A stretch of DNA of 64,000 bases from Phycomyces nitens (taxonomy: Eukaryota; Mucoromycota; Mucoromycetes; Mucorales; Phycomycetaceae): contig JAHRBC010000001.1 in assembly GCA_022702545.1 (NCBI GenBank), positions 6,076,001 to 6,140,000 on the forward strand, written 5' to 3'. Of this stretch, positions 1 through 15,148 are shown in pieces. The translations under genes were made by a program, and so were the position numbers. The notes under the pieces were generated by a model. It saw only the letters and a list, made by a program, of their open reading frames with translations. It searched no databases and was not told where the DNA came from. Each line of letters opens with the position of its first letter. Within the stretch, counting starts at the first letter, position 1.

Positions 1-2714
1 GCTCCAAAGGAGGCCCAGCTGGTAGATGCCGAGATTCCATTGTAAGTTTCGAGGTTGATTAGTCCCCCTGAGAATTCCGGGCGACAGGGCTCCTCAGTCT
101 TTTGCAAGGGCTCAGCAGAACGACGACGCTGGCTCATTGAGAAATCGTCGGTGGTGTCTATAATTTCTCGCGGAGATATTGGAGCCTTGTCGCAAGGTGT
201 GGTCTCTAGATCGTCTGGAGGTGCCTGCTTAGGGGTCATTGGTTTGAGGGATGCCAGGGAAGCAAGGAATTGAATAGAAGATGAGATTGATGATTCTCGG
301 GATCTTCCAAATAGACTGCTAAAAGATCCTGCACTAGAGGTTCTTTTCAGAGGTGCGGATGATTGAGGAATCTTTGGGGTGGAGGGGGTGGAATGTACTG
401 GAGAAGGGGATGACAGAGAGGTCGAGTCAATTGGACAATGCTGGATCGTTGTGGTTGATTTGGCCTGGTGGCTATCCATAAAATTAGAGAGCTTAAAGGA
501 CCCGGATACATATCCACTGTCCTTCTTGCTCTCGTGCTGCTTTGGTGTCGATGGAGCGTCTGAAAAGTCGTCTGTATCGGTATCGGAATCCATGAGACCC
601 CACTGAGCATCTGGATCGTCCAAGGGGGGTTCGCGTATTACCAATGGAGCAAGGTCGTCGCAGATTGGGCGCATGTTTTCGTGCTGTGAAATGTCCTCAA
701 TAAACGCAATTAAAGCCTTGCGGGTCTGTGGACTATGAAAGTCTCCCCAGTAGTGCGACAACCAGAGTGAGAAAACAGAGTGGATTCTACAATAAAACTG
801 GTGAGTCCTGACCTCCTGAATTTCCAATATATCCTATTATATAATCAACCTTTGTTGCAATAGTGTTGGGGATGGCTGTTTGAGGATATCGGCTTGGAAT
901 CTATGTGGACGGGATAAGCATGTGCTATGTAACTGGGCCAAAAGTACCTTTCGATCAGCATCTTTACAAGCTCTCCTGGCTTCATGAACTTGCGGAAAAA
1001 GGTGATAAAAACAGGGACAATATTCTCATCTGCAAGGGCTGTGGTCAGCACTCGCAGTTTCTGCATATCGCTATGTCTATATGTGTGTTTATGCTTGTAG
1101 CACTCTGGAGAGGCAATCCTTACCGCCGCGGCATGGTTCCGATGCTATGAGTCGATCGACAATGTCCTCGGCCGTTAGCCCGGTACTACAAGAGTCGCTG
1201 TAGCTGTGTGAAAAGCATGGGATCGATTAAAAGATAGTTTTGAGTGTTTTTTGGAATCTTACCTACTATCCTTTGATCCACGACGACTGCTGAGGATGCC
1301 TGGATGAGGAGCACTTCCGCGTCTCTGAGAATGTAGATCTCTGCTGATGTGATGGTTGGAGGATGTGGAGGGGAGGCTATTCTTACGGTGTTTTGGCTGG
1401 ATATTGTACAGTTTGGAGGGCAGTGGTGATGTCAGAGGTGATGGTGGCGCTTCTTCGGGCGTATCCTCGTCTTGGACGGCTGTCAGACTCTGGTCGGGCA
1501 CGCTTGTGATGGTCTGGGTATTTGATCTCCGGAAAGAGGCGTTCTTTCCCCTTGCAAGATCGCTCTGTGCTGTTGGAGCGTACACAAATCCGGTTGGGGC
1601 TCGTGTTCCGGCAGAAGTGGGTTGAACCCGATCGGCAATCGGGGGGCCGTCAGAAAAGGTGTGGCTGGCGTCGGTTTGGGTGGTAGTTGTGCTGTGAAAA
1701 TTAGGCAGGATATTGTTGTGATCGATCTTGATGCGGATGCTGGACTCGCTGGCCATGCGCCGCTCTCGTAAAGTCGGGGGCTGGGCGGGAGTGGGAGGTG
1801 GGGCTGGGGCAGTGATCTGATAGAGCAGGGCGGCATAAATGTCCTTCATACGGTTGATGCCTTGTTCTGAGCAGGCATCGACTTCAAATAACTGGACTCC
1901 AAACAGGCTGGCAAGCTTGCAGCCTAGCTGTAGATCGACCTGACGTAGGCCGCCTAGATCAGCTTTCAGGCCGATCAGATAGGCTGGAATGTTTCTGGAC
2001 ACATAGGTGTCTCAAGAGAAAGAGCCGTGAGACAGGCGAGACAATGGGAATTATAATTACTTGGACTCACTGAGTAGATCTGGCAGGCAGTCCATTGAAT
2101 CCCGGTTCGTTATATCGTAGCATATCAGGCCACCGTGTACGGTCGTTAAACTCTAAAAGGGGGAGGAGGGTTGGGAAGAGGGGTGGAGTTCAGATTTGCG
2201 TTGGCTCTTTGTGCCCCTTTGATGAAATGCGGTCTTTTACTGCTTTGTTACCTCTGGAAATTCGGGGGGGTCTTCCGTTGCATCAATCAGGGAGTCGTCT
2301 ATTTCCATTATGTCGACCAGATACCTGACTCGATCTATAACCATTGTTGACTGGTGGCGTTGCCAAGCCTGCCTAGGTCTATCAGCTCTAGTGGGAGGCC
2401 TGGCAACCGGGGATCCTGGAGACCCATTTTGATTCGGGTGTTTACTGGGCTCCTGTAGGCCAAGCTCTATCAACGTCGACTTGCCAACATTGCACGCGCC
2501 TGCAACAACAATGACAAGTGTCTTTTGCTTTAAAGGAGTCAGTTTTTTGCGTTTGCTTTTCCATTGTTCTCTTTACTTTAATCGTCGTCGGTAGGTCAGG
2601 AAGAGGTTCCACTGGCTTTGGTGGCACGGGCTTCTTCTTGCTCTGACATTTTTGGGTTGCTCTGAGGTTATTGTCTGATTGGGTAAAGGCAGCTAGCTTT
2701 CGCGTGAGCCACAT
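1..2714 (-). CDS. Ras-like GTPase fused to RasGEF N-terminal (REM) region, 3' end off window
   Basis: Seven exons can be joined with consistent phase: 2714-2577, 2527-2252, 2152-2061, 1994-1263, 1203-1124, 1038-948 and 786-1, giving at least 731 residues. Residues about 47-215 form a small-GTPase fold: the P-loop GACNVGKST (about 56-64), a GLICYDITNRDS strand, a G4-like LIGLKADL and a G5-like VDACSEQG. A long Ser/Pro-rich linker follows. Residues about 415-500 resemble the RasGEF_N (REM) domain (TAEDIVDRL, VPVFITFFRKFMKP, IHSVFSLWLSHYWGDF). The catalytic CDC25 domain would lie beyond position 1 and is not seen. In the family, RasGEF proteins load GTP on Ras at membranes. The G4 Asn is Leu here (LKAD instead of NKxD) and G2/G3 are not obvious, so nucleotide binding may be altered. 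Start is the first ATG in the open frame. Confidence 0.8.
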
Positions 2715-3362
2715 GGCCGTTGAGACTAGGTTAAGAAAGAGGTAGAGAGGACTGTGAGGACAAAATCAAAGAAAGATTGTATGAACGGGGAGGAAGACGG
2801 AAGAAGAGAAGAACCCAAAAAAATAATGGCCGGGAGGAAATAAAAAAAAAGTGACAGTAATACAAGTCTGTCGATTATTTAGGGGGAGTGTTGTTGACAA
2901 CTGACGCTCAAAAGAAGGAACACACTCTCACATATCTTCCTCTTTCTATCTTGATGTCTTGCTTCCCCTTATTTTCATACCATAATTACTCTCCATATTT
3001 GTCCAAGACCAATACCACACATATACACATATACACACACTCCTACTTCCATGAATTCATGGGCTCTTTTTTATATATGTGTTCACTCTTTTTTAAAATG
3101 GCCACACATTTGGTGTTTCTATTATAGACAGATAAGCTGTATGCGTTTTGTATCTCCTTTATCGATGACCATATAGACCAATGTACCAGTACCATACGCC
3201 ATTTTAAAACGAACTGCTTGTCCATTAAGGAGAGTGGGTAGAATCATAGGCATATAGAAAGAGCCTCGAACTTTTCCCCCTTCACAAAGAACTTCTTTTT
3301 GCTCTTTTTTTTGGAAATCATATAGAGATATATAGATATATATATTTTTTCTTTCTCTTTCT
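2715..3362. other. intergenic, nothing recognised
   Basis: About 650 bases between the divergently placed 5' end of the GTPase gene and the 3' end of the proteasome gene. It holds A/T-rich sequence, CA-rich stretches near 3017-3045 and short ORFs without coding character. Confidence 0.6.
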
Positions 3363-4515
3363 TTAAGCAATGTTCGCCAAATAGTCTTTCACCTCGTTCA
3401 AAGACAGTTTTCTGAACAATGGAATCTCCTTTCTCTCTCCACCATACAGACCAACTGTGCTGGTTCCAATGATACCAATCTCCAAGCTGTTTTCGGTCAT
3501 TTGCCCCTCAAATCCTTCTTTAAGCTGTGCACGCATAAAACATGTCAATATATCATTCAATTTAACACGAGCACAACCAACTACGCAGGCATGTCTTACC
3601 GTCAAAATTGCAGTGTGAACAGCATCTTCCAATTCCATTTCCTCGTTGTATCTATTTCATGCAAAACCAAATAAATAAATGAATAAAGAAAGAAAGAAAG
3701 AAAGTCTAGGGGCCAGTTTCCATGGGATAGGATAATTGACAACACAGCATAATGCATTACATCACATACCTCTTCTCCAAAAATGTCTTTGCATTAATCA
3801 TGTTCTTGCCAATTGCACTGGCCTTCCATGCCCAGTAAGATCCAGTGGGATCTATCTGGTAAAGAGAAGGTCCATTCACCTCATCGTAACCAGCAATTAA
3901 GACCGACACACCAAAGGGACGCACACCACTAACCATACACAATTAGTCGTTTAATATAAGCCAGGTCTCATGGAACATACCCGCTCTGTGTGTATTCCTG
4001 TACAACACTTGCAACTTCTTGTACCAAAATACGGACCGGAGGCTCTTCCATATATACACGCTTGTACTGCTGTGCTGCTTTGCGTGCCTTGCTGACCAGA
4101 ACACGGAAGTCTGGTCCCATTCCAGAGTAGATCATTCCAATGTTGGCACAGATCGTGGCAACCTTTTCAAGGGATGAATCATCCACAAGGCTGGATGCTG
4201 ATTTCTTCTCGGTGGCAATGACGATGCCATTAGTAGCTATTCAGGTAAGAATATCAACTAATGTGAGCGGAATCCAATTTGAACAATTCTCATGTAAAAA
4301 GCAGGTGTAATTGCAGCAGTTCTGTTCTAAGTTTAGGCGTTTTTGCTGTGTAGAGCAGCTGCTGAGACTTTAAGATACAAATGAAAAAAAAGGTGTGTAC
4401 CTTTAATTCCAACGCTTGTAACGCCTTGACTGACGACATTTAAGGCATATTCAATTTGAACAAGCTTTCCAGAGGGCGAGAAAGTCGTAAGTGAGAAGCT
4501 GTATCTATCGGCCAT
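3363..4515 (-). CDS. PRE8: 20S proteasome subunit alpha2
   Basis: Five exons (4515-4401, 4236-3981, 3928-3770, 3651-3600, 3524-3363) join in phase to 247 residues, the usual length for this subunit (PRE8 in yeast, PSMA2 in animals). The N-terminus [20 protein letters not shown] is the diagnostic alpha-subunit signature. It is followed by [12 protein letters not shown], the [13 protein letters not shown] segment and [16 protein letters not shown]. The subunit sits in the outer alpha ring of the 20S core, where its N-terminus helps gate substrate entry; alpha subunits are non-catalytic. The start ATG at 4515 gives the canonical short MADRYSFS N-terminus. All splice sites are GT-AG with introns of roughly 50-165 bases. 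Confidence 0.96.
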
Positions 4516-5373
4516 GGTATAATCTGCAAAGTCAAGTGTAAGGACTCTTTGGCGTCAAGTTATGAAAAGAAATGGCGGTTACTGTACACGAATCATGTAC
4601 GCGTCGTCCAACGGATTATCTGATGACGTGTCAGGACCTATGTCGGACTATCAATGTAGCGGGCAACCTACAGTTTATGCAGCAGGGCGCCATTGTCATT
4701 GTATCCGTAAAATTGGGTGTTTATTTTATTTTTTTAGTATAAAATATAGACGCATATATGATTATCACCTTGATACATACATATAGTAGATATTTATTAC
4801 CGATCTATAAGAATTTGAACTGCCAATTGCAACTCTATAAAATGCACAGATAAAAAATATATACACATATTAGATGTTTGTGAAATCTCATTAAATCATT
4901 CTAGGCTCATTTTCAACAATCGATATTTTTTTTCTGCTAAAGTCCTGGTCTTATTAGCGTTTTAATTAAACAATTGAAGCAAAAATAATTTATATTCGAC
5001 CTTTATTTTTCATTCTCGATCACCGATTTCGGGATATTCACAAGTAGGTTGGCAAGGACCAAGTTACTGCAGGTATTTTGAGTCATGATGCATGACCTGT
5101 GCATCTAGCTACATTAGCCAATTTACATATTTTCTATCTGTTTTCACTAATAATCTACACATATGCATCAGTAGTCTGTAAATTGAATTGGACAAGGTTA
5201 GACATACGGCCGATATATGAGTATTCCCTATGGATATTTTTTTACTACGGTAGTCCAGCATCTTTTATCGTGTTTGGTTCATTAGACAAAAAAGGGTGTG
5301 TGTTTTTTTTAAAAGAAAAAGAAAAAGATGGTACTGAACAACAGCATTTCTACACTTTATTCCAGAGGTTTGG
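4516..5373. other. intergenic, nothing recognised
   Basis: Upstream region of the proteasome gene followed by A/T-rich DNA up to the dispersed repeat. Short ORFs at 4562 and 5099 have no recognisable domain. Confidence 0.5.
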
Positions 5374-6056
5374 AATTGTTTAATAATTTCAATAAATTAA
5401 ACAAAAAAGTATTATCCTGCCGTGGCTTTTATCGTTTAGAGTTTCAACAATATTAAATGACATGGAAATTGGGTTTGGTATATAATTTAATAGGGAATCA
5501 TTCTAGAGATTTCTTTTTCATTTTAACTTGGCAACTTGTAGTTATTGGATAAGGATAAGCTCTTGAAATATCTATAATATATGAAGGACCAAAAAGTTGT
5601 ATTGAAACCACATAAAATGAACAACATTTGCGTTCTTTCCATTATTTATCATTGGCAACTAACTAACTAACTAAATATATATATAACTTCATTTATTAAC
5701 AAGATATATTTAAAACTCTTGCTTATTGCCAAGTAATTTTTCCAATACACAAACCATCATTCTCCTTGTGAGATATAACCATTTATATACCATCAGCTTT
5801 GTAATACTCTTTTTGAGAAAATACTTTTGGTGATAATCCAAAACTTGCCTTGTTTCGACTGTCAGACCCAATGTTGCTTTGAGCAATCTTTCAAGATCAA
5901 TAAAGCCACCCTTATCTCCAGAATTTCCTTGAAGTTTGATTGCTCAGATCTTTCTAGATTATTTGAGCTTTTACCGAGAGCTCACTGATACTAGTCATGA
6001 GGTTTCCATGGTACTTAATGTAGAAAAATATAGAGAAAAAGGATATGAGGCATTTA
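5374..6056 (-). repeat. dispersed repeat, copy A (inverse of copy at 53.1 kb)
   Basis: About 680 bases match the reverse complement of 53134-53812 with only scattered differences, by eye well above 90% identity. The match starts near aattgtttaat and ends near gcattta, and the flanks are unrelated. Read on the minus strand, both copies keep the same open frame of about 70 residues containing GNSGDKGGFID, LLKATLGLTVETRQVLDYHQ and LEKLLGNKQEF followed by a stop. No terminal inverted repeats or target duplications were recognised. It is probably the 3' part of a mobile element or a duplicated gene fragment; the family is not recognised. Confidence 0.8.
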
Positions 6057-7081
6057 CAGTGGCTCCAACCCCAATGTTCGTCTTCCAGCAAACTAAATTC
6101 GCTTTTGTCTCCGACCATTGTTCGCTTTAGCTATCATCAAAGTTCGTTTTGTTTACATTGAGTCTTTGTTTATTTTTTGTTCTATTGCACTTGTAACGAC
6201 TCTTTTTTTTTATAAGGATGGACGAGGCAGTGTTATGGATAAACAAATAAACGAGACAATAAACTTGGAAAAAGACGTTGATTCTTACAGCCTTGGTACG
6301 TTGATAACCCTGTCTTAGTATCGAGATTTTTACAGCAGCTTTCCCACTGAAGCTTCAGAATATACTGACTTGAAGATGGAGAAATTAGCTTAAAAGTTGG
6401 CTGATAAGTTTGCAGAAAAAGTGACAAGTAGCAGAAAGTATGTGTTCTCTGACAGACAAAATTCAGTCTTCTTTTACTTCAACAGAATCAAGCTATGAAA
6501 GACCACACCTTCTACACTTGATGTCCAGGCTGAAATTAAGGGGCCTTTGAAGGCCAAGAAAATAAATATTGATAGATGTAGGAAGAGAAAGAGATTCACT
6601 ACGTAAACATTTCTAAAAGTTGATGATTGAATGCTTTGTTGTACTTGTATTTGTAATTGGTTGGATGTAACTGCAAGCTTTTAACTATTCTTGATCTCAG
6701 GATAAAGAGGTGTAGGTTAATTGTAGGATGGGAAAGAGATCTGAGCATCTCTTGGTTATCTAAGTAATGACTATGATGAATTAATTTGATAGAAACGGGC
6801 TTTATGTTACCGCCTTGTCGTGTATAAAGCATCAATACATGAGCCTGTTGCTATCAGCAAACTCGATGAGAGCAGAGGTTAAAGTGTATAAATCAAACGC
6901 CCTTTATTTTTACTTTCTAAATACAATCCAAAAATAAAATCGGTCAAAATATGAAACTGGTACTATAAGTTTTACGAATGTAAATATCTTTACCGTGCTT
7001 AATTATTGATTCGAAATAAGCATGGCCGCCTACAAAAATAATATCAAAATTAATGTACAGCAATAAAAGTCACTTGCCATG
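6057..7081. other. intergenic, no supported gene
   Basis: A/T-rich DNA with several short broken frames (for example near 6227-6600). They contain many stops and no domain I recognise; they could be remnants of the element that includes the adjacent repeat. Confidence 0.4.
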
Positions 7082-7088
7082 GAATCTT

Positions 7089-7787
7089 TCAATGAATTCT
7101 GAGACAGGGACAAGTCAAGTCGGTTGCGGCTGTAGTATATTCAATTGATTTTATAAAGGCAGAAGCTAGCTTATTCATATCGTGTGTTTCTTTCATCTTC
7201 ACCAGGCCAAAGTCTTTAGTTTCACTCATGTGTTTTCGTATGATCTTTTTTATTTTTCTCGAGCTTGCAACACATAGTTCAATATTCTTTAATATATTAG
7301 TGGCGGCTTCAGTAAGAGTGAAAGGATTTAGTTCTGTTTCCTTTTTAATTTCTTGTCGAAGATTTTCATCCACTAATCCTTCAAGTCTTTAATCGTCAAG
7401 GTTAAGAAGGAAACCTGAAAATCATTTGGAAAAGGTATTTTAAATTTATTTATTTTTGCTAAATACTTGAAAATAAACACAGTTACAACTGGCATTGCAC
7501 TTGTTCTTTGTATAAATGGTTTTCAATATTAAATTCTTCTACACCAGATCCCATATAAAGTGTCTCCTCAGTATATTGGCTATCAGTAGCATCAGAGCCA
7601 TTATTTTTTGTCCTCTGATATGTTGGTCTCCTTAACCTAGCAAGTTGTGAATTAGTTTGAATGTATATGTAATGCTCGGTTGCTATTTGATAATTCAGCA
7701 AACGTGAAATAATTGTATGATGGATCCAGCTTATTTGCAGACTCAAGCCAAATATCATACATGTCTTCACTCTTTGCTTTGCGTTTA
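7089..7787 (-). pseudogene. possible small hypothetical gene or element remnant
   Basis: On the minus strand an ATG at 7787 starts MPKRKAKSEDMYDIWLESAN. This can be spliced (donor gtttgc, 67-base intron, acceptor cttgctag, phase 2) to a second segment ending in VQCQL and a stop near 7483. Downstream, 7373-7089 is another open stretch, charged and helical in character (RQEIKKETELNPF, SRKIKKIIRKHM). No family is recognised. The donor site is non-consensus and the segments are short, so this could equally be a decayed element or chance ORFs. There is no neighbouring gene that explains it. Confidence 0.25.
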
Positions 7788-7899
7788 GGCATAATGTTTT
7801 GAAGTGAGGAAAACAGAAAAAGACGAAAGAAAAAGTGTTTAATTTTCACAGTTTCAATGCGGATACCGTTAAACCGCCACAGCGTGAACCAAGTCAAAG

Positions 7900-8523
7900 A
7901 CTATATGAATTGGCAATAGTGTAAGGTACAAGTAAGTATATAAAGCAAAGAGGTATGCTTCATTTAATTTTTATATACAGAAACCAAATCAAAAAAGAGA
8001 TGGTTGTCCTGAGCAGTAATTTTCATGCTTGACATCGTTTGAAGAACAGTAATACTTTTGACATTTTGATGTAAAGATTATATTAGAAACGATTGTCTCT
8101 AAGTTATTCAAGCTGTACTAGACTCTTGTTAACAATATTTATACAATATGAATTTAGTTTAGAGTCTTTACTGATTCAAAGTGCATTCTTAATAAACTTT
8201 GGTTTGATAACTTTTTATTTAACAAGGTCTGCTCCTGAACAAGGAAAAAAAGATGGGTCAAAAAGTGATTCTAGTCATGTATATTGTGATGTGCAAAGAG
8301 TAAAGAAATGTTGACAATTAAATGTATCACAGTTGATTAATGTGTAATCTCTTGACTCCCTTGGCTATAGTTCTACTTGCACCGTTCAGTTCTTACGCCG
8401 GACACCGAACCAAATCGGTTAAAACGTCATCGTTCTTTAAAAATTCCGGACTGTTCCGGACCGGACATGATATATTTTTAAGATATCACGTGAGGAAATC
8501 TAAGCCATCAAAAATCAATCTCA
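7900..8523. other. intergenic, nothing recognised
   Basis: A/T-rich spacer upstream of the tRNA gene. The ORF crossing 8340-8645 reads through the tRNA and is not a protein gene. Confidence 0.5.
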
Positions 8524-8605
8524 GACAACTTGTCCGAGTGGTTAAGGAGTATGACTCGAAATCATATGGGCTTTGCCCGCGCAGGTTCAAATCCTGCAGT
8601 TGTCG
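8524..8605 (+). tRNA. tRNA-Ser (anticodon CGA)
   Basis: The sequence folds as an 82-base class II tRNA. The acceptor stem GACAACT pairs with AGTTGTC at the 3' end. The D arm contains CCGAGTGGTTAAGG, the anticodon stem-loop is tatga-CTCGAAA-tcata with anticodon CGA, and a long variable arm (gggctttgccc) and T arm (GCAGG-TTCAAAT-CCTGC) follow. The long variable arm and the anticodon give serine, codon UCG. There is no intron in the anticodon loop. A run of five T at 8611-8615 shortly after the gene can serve as the RNA polymerase III terminator; CCA is not encoded, as usual in eukaryotes. Confidence 0.96.
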
Positions 8606-9509
8606 AAGCGTTTTTGCATACTTTTTTTCTGGACAAAAATATTAGCCAATCATATTGCTTACATTAAAGCGCCGATTTATTATTATTTTTACAGTTTCTT
8701 CTTAGAATTAGTGCAAATTCCAAGAAAAAAACCAGTAGTTGTATAAATTTTGAACCTTGATATCTCAAAGTGTCAAATGAATCAACTCTACTGCAGGATA
8801 TTTCGTTTTTGATTAGATTGCTATGTGCTAGGATCACTTGCAAACGGTAAGAGCTTGTAACAACTAGAATATTAAAGGAAACTTTTTACAAAACTATATA
8901 TTTTTTTCTGTGAATAATATACTTGTTTGGTTTCTCGCCCAAATGTATTATTTATCATTGTATTCTAACAATACCAGTAGAAAACATATATGTCACTCTT
9001 ATTGTAGAAATTTTAAAATGGACCCTAGAATACGCATTAGTTATACCACTTCTTTTGTTGGCGTTTACCTATTAAACGGTCTCCTTTTCAAGCAAATGCT
9101 GCAGTTCCAGTAAGAATCAAAATAGAACAACAGCAGTATTCTCAAGAGATGTATAATACATGGAATATATGTTAGCTTTAAATTTAAATCAAATAAAGGT
9201 GGATATTATTTGTATTAAACAATCGAATGTTTGGTAAATGAAGAATGCTAACTGCAATGGCAATTTTTGCCTGTCATTGTTTAATGACAATCCTCCCTTG
9301 TTCATGTTTAAAACAGTGCTGTAGAGATTGCAAGCACGCCTTTTTATTTTATTTTTCTAATTGTAAAGATAATCTACGTCATCTCAAGATGATCGAAACT
9401 GGTGAGGATGTTACACACGTTTGGTCGCTAGCAAGCTGCGAGTACCATCAGTACTTATCGGGAAAGTTTCTGATTCTCTTTTTAGTGCAACTCTTCTAAA
9501 CATACTCTT
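8606..9509. other. intergenic, nothing recognised
   Basis: Spacer between the tRNA and the ArfGAP gene, including the presumed promoter of the latter. Short ORFs at 8910 and 9245 show no domain or splice-compatible continuation. Confidence 0.5.
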
Positions 9510-12874
<3,365 letters not shown>

Positions 12875-13097
12875 AGATATAATAATGATATAAATACAGC
12901 TATTCACAGTATATGTTATTTACTAAATAAAGAAATGTAAAGGGCGAGAGTGGTTTTAACATCACATCGCCATAGTGATATTGTTGATGTTGGGTTTGTG
13001 TAACACAATGAGTGAGTGCATGAATGTCGATGGCAATGAAAGGAAGGAGTTCAAAACGATATTATTTTCAGCAAAGAGCAATATCTGATGAGAACAC

Positions 13098-13982
13098 TTA
13101 GTAAAAAGTGGAAGGACGCTTGGCCAAGTAAAGCGAACGGCTGCCCTTCTCGGCACGCTGGACGCGGTGAGGAAGAGGGAAAGCAAGCTTGGGAGTCAAG
13201 AGCTGCTTGATATACTGGCGACGAACATCGGCGTTCTTGACCTCAGCAACGCGGATGATCTGGACAGATCTAAAGCGGGCACGGTGGCGGGCAGCCATAT
13301 CCTGGTAGCAGGTAGCAACGGCCTCGCAACGGGACATCTCACGGTACTCCTTGTACATGTTGTGGGTGCCAGAGCGAGAGTCATAACGGAGCCAGATACC
13401 AAAGTTCTTGATCTGCTCAGGGCGCTTCTCAGAGATCTGTGTATTATAAGGCCAGTCAGTATATCACATACATGTGCCTTGGACATCTGCTATCTTACCT
13501 GGTTGATGGTGACAATCTCACCAGCAGCCTTCTTGACCTTGCGGAGCTTTTTCAAGAAGTACCAGAAACGAGACTTGGCAACAACAGTGTTGGGAGCAAA
13601 GATTCTCATGCGGTAAAGCTTGGGAGAAATCTCTGTTGCTGAGGGGAGCTTACGGCCAACCACCTACAAGATAAGGGTTAGCCAAAATATCTACCACCTC
13701 TTGGTTCCACTGGGCTCAATTCCACCCTATTCCACTCCATTCGACTTGAATTCACTCTACTTGCCTGGTATTCTTGAAGCTAATAAAACACAATAAACAG
13801 TATGTCAGTTGGTTACTGCATAGGATGCTAATGTAATGAAAACCCCGCTTCCACCCCATTTCTAATCATGACAATATGATGGAGATACTGAGTGACCAAA
13901 TGCCACCCATCCAAACCATTCAATCCTCATCCATCCATTAAATTATCCATATAGTGCTTAATATACTAACTCTGCAAGACAT
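13098..13982 (-). CDS. RPL20: 60S ribosomal protein eL20 (L18a/L20)
   Basis: Four coding exons: 13982-13971 (ATGTCTTGCAGA), 13779-13765 (15 bases, LQEYQ), 13663-13499 and 13436-13098, totalling 176 residues, the normal eL20 length. Key stretches are [70 protein letters not shown] and the end AKRPSTFY. eL20 is a component of the large ribosomal subunit near the 5S rRNA. The gene is convergent with the ArfGAP gene, 223 bases between stops. Two features are unusual: the 15-base second exon, and the intron after it, whose donor reads gcaagt, a GC-AG intron. The first two exons are set by similarity to the conserved N-terminus and phase. Confidence 0.93.
13765..13779 (-). other. 15-base microexon followed by a GC-AG intron in RPL20
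   Basis: CTTCAAGAATACCAG codes LQEYQ, matching the conserved EYQ before V(I/V)GR in eL20. It is preceded by the acceptor ttttattag. The following intron starts gcaagtagag and ends cttgtag. No GT donor nearby preserves the frame. Confidence 0.75.
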
Positions 13983-15148
13983 TATGAAGGTTCCTTCCGG
14001 GTTTGATCGATAGATGAAAAGGGAGTTTCTCTTCTTAACTCTATTCCCATCCTGTCAACGGCGCACCCGGGGATGAAGTCCTATCCAAAAAAGGAAATAG
14101 AACGGAGTTGAATTATGCTGATATATACAACTTTCAACTTGACTGTTTCAAAATGTAATAGATGGCCATTTTTTGATTTATATTTTTTTTTACTTTGACT
14201 GTATAATAAAGATCAATATCTAATATTTGGTAGATTAAGAGCTAAAAGAGTGTCTGCAACTAATGTATGCTTACAATTAGAAACTAAACGCAAAGATGAT
14301 ATGTCTATATATCACTAGAATCAACCAAATATATCAAAACATAATTATAGATCCATGTAATAAAGTATAACAAAAGAATAGATATTCCAACTGTTTAATA
14401 CTGTTGAAATTACTAAAAACAAAAGACAAAAAAAAGGCATTTACTATAACTAATGGTCTTAATAACGCCCAAAGACGTGTTCATTAGCTGCAAAAATCCC
14501 CTTGGGCTGTGTGTTAAGTTTAAAGCGCACCTAATTAGATGTTTCGGAGGATCGGAAGGGATCCGGATATAGCTTATATTTTGCATTCCTTTTAGTTAAG
14601 CTACAATAGTCTGTATTTCACCAGAAAGTACAAGTTTATATAATGATCTTGTCAAGTATTGATCATCTCATAAGCTGACCAGATACTCAAGAACAGGATT
14701 ATAAAGCAGAAGACCAAATGCCCAGATATAAAAGACTAGAAGTATTCAATTGACCAGCAGTGTGAACAATTGGTCAGCCAATAATGAGAAAATCATTGCA
14801 TTTAAATAGAAATATGCCCAGTACTATTTCAAAAATGCCCTTTTTTTTAAAAGAAAAAAAGGTGCAATATCACTTTTCAAATTTATTGAATGTATACAGG
14901 TACACAATCATAAAGTGAACCTATCAATATAGTATATAGGTCTGGTACTAGGTCTAGTTTGTCGACCAGGATAAAGAAAGAGAGAGAGAGAGGAGGTAGT
15001 ATGTGTGTGTGTGTGTGTGGGTGCGCGTAGTTGGGCTAGGATATGAGTGAGACAAGTATGAACAGGAAATAGAGTGTATGTAGGTGATGATATGCGTATT
15101 GGATCATGTAGACAGAGTAAGCTAATCCAGACACATTATAAATTCCTC
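13983..15148. other. intergenic, eL20 upstream region
   Basis: About 1.15 kb of A/T-rich DNA holding the eL20 promoter and the 3' flank of SPT4, with a GT-rich run at 15003-15020 and a GA run near 14977-14994. No gene is supported. Confidence 0.5.

Noticed and set aside
948..1124. Apparent phase conflict between exons around the REM region
   Set aside because: Using the acceptor ccacag (exon start 1038) instead of the upstream atgcag restores the frame: CRG-ALADENIVPVF.
2520..2582. Apparent frameshift before the P-loop of the GTPase gene
   Set aside because: A 49-base intron (gtaaag...tttaaag, 2528-2576) joins TTIK to QKTLVIVV in phase, so no frameshift is needed.
8340..8645. 101-residue plus-strand ORF
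   Set aside because: It reads through the tRNA-Ser gene and has no protein features.
13167..13616. 149-residue plus-strand ORF
   Set aside because: Antisense to eL20 exons 3 and 4.
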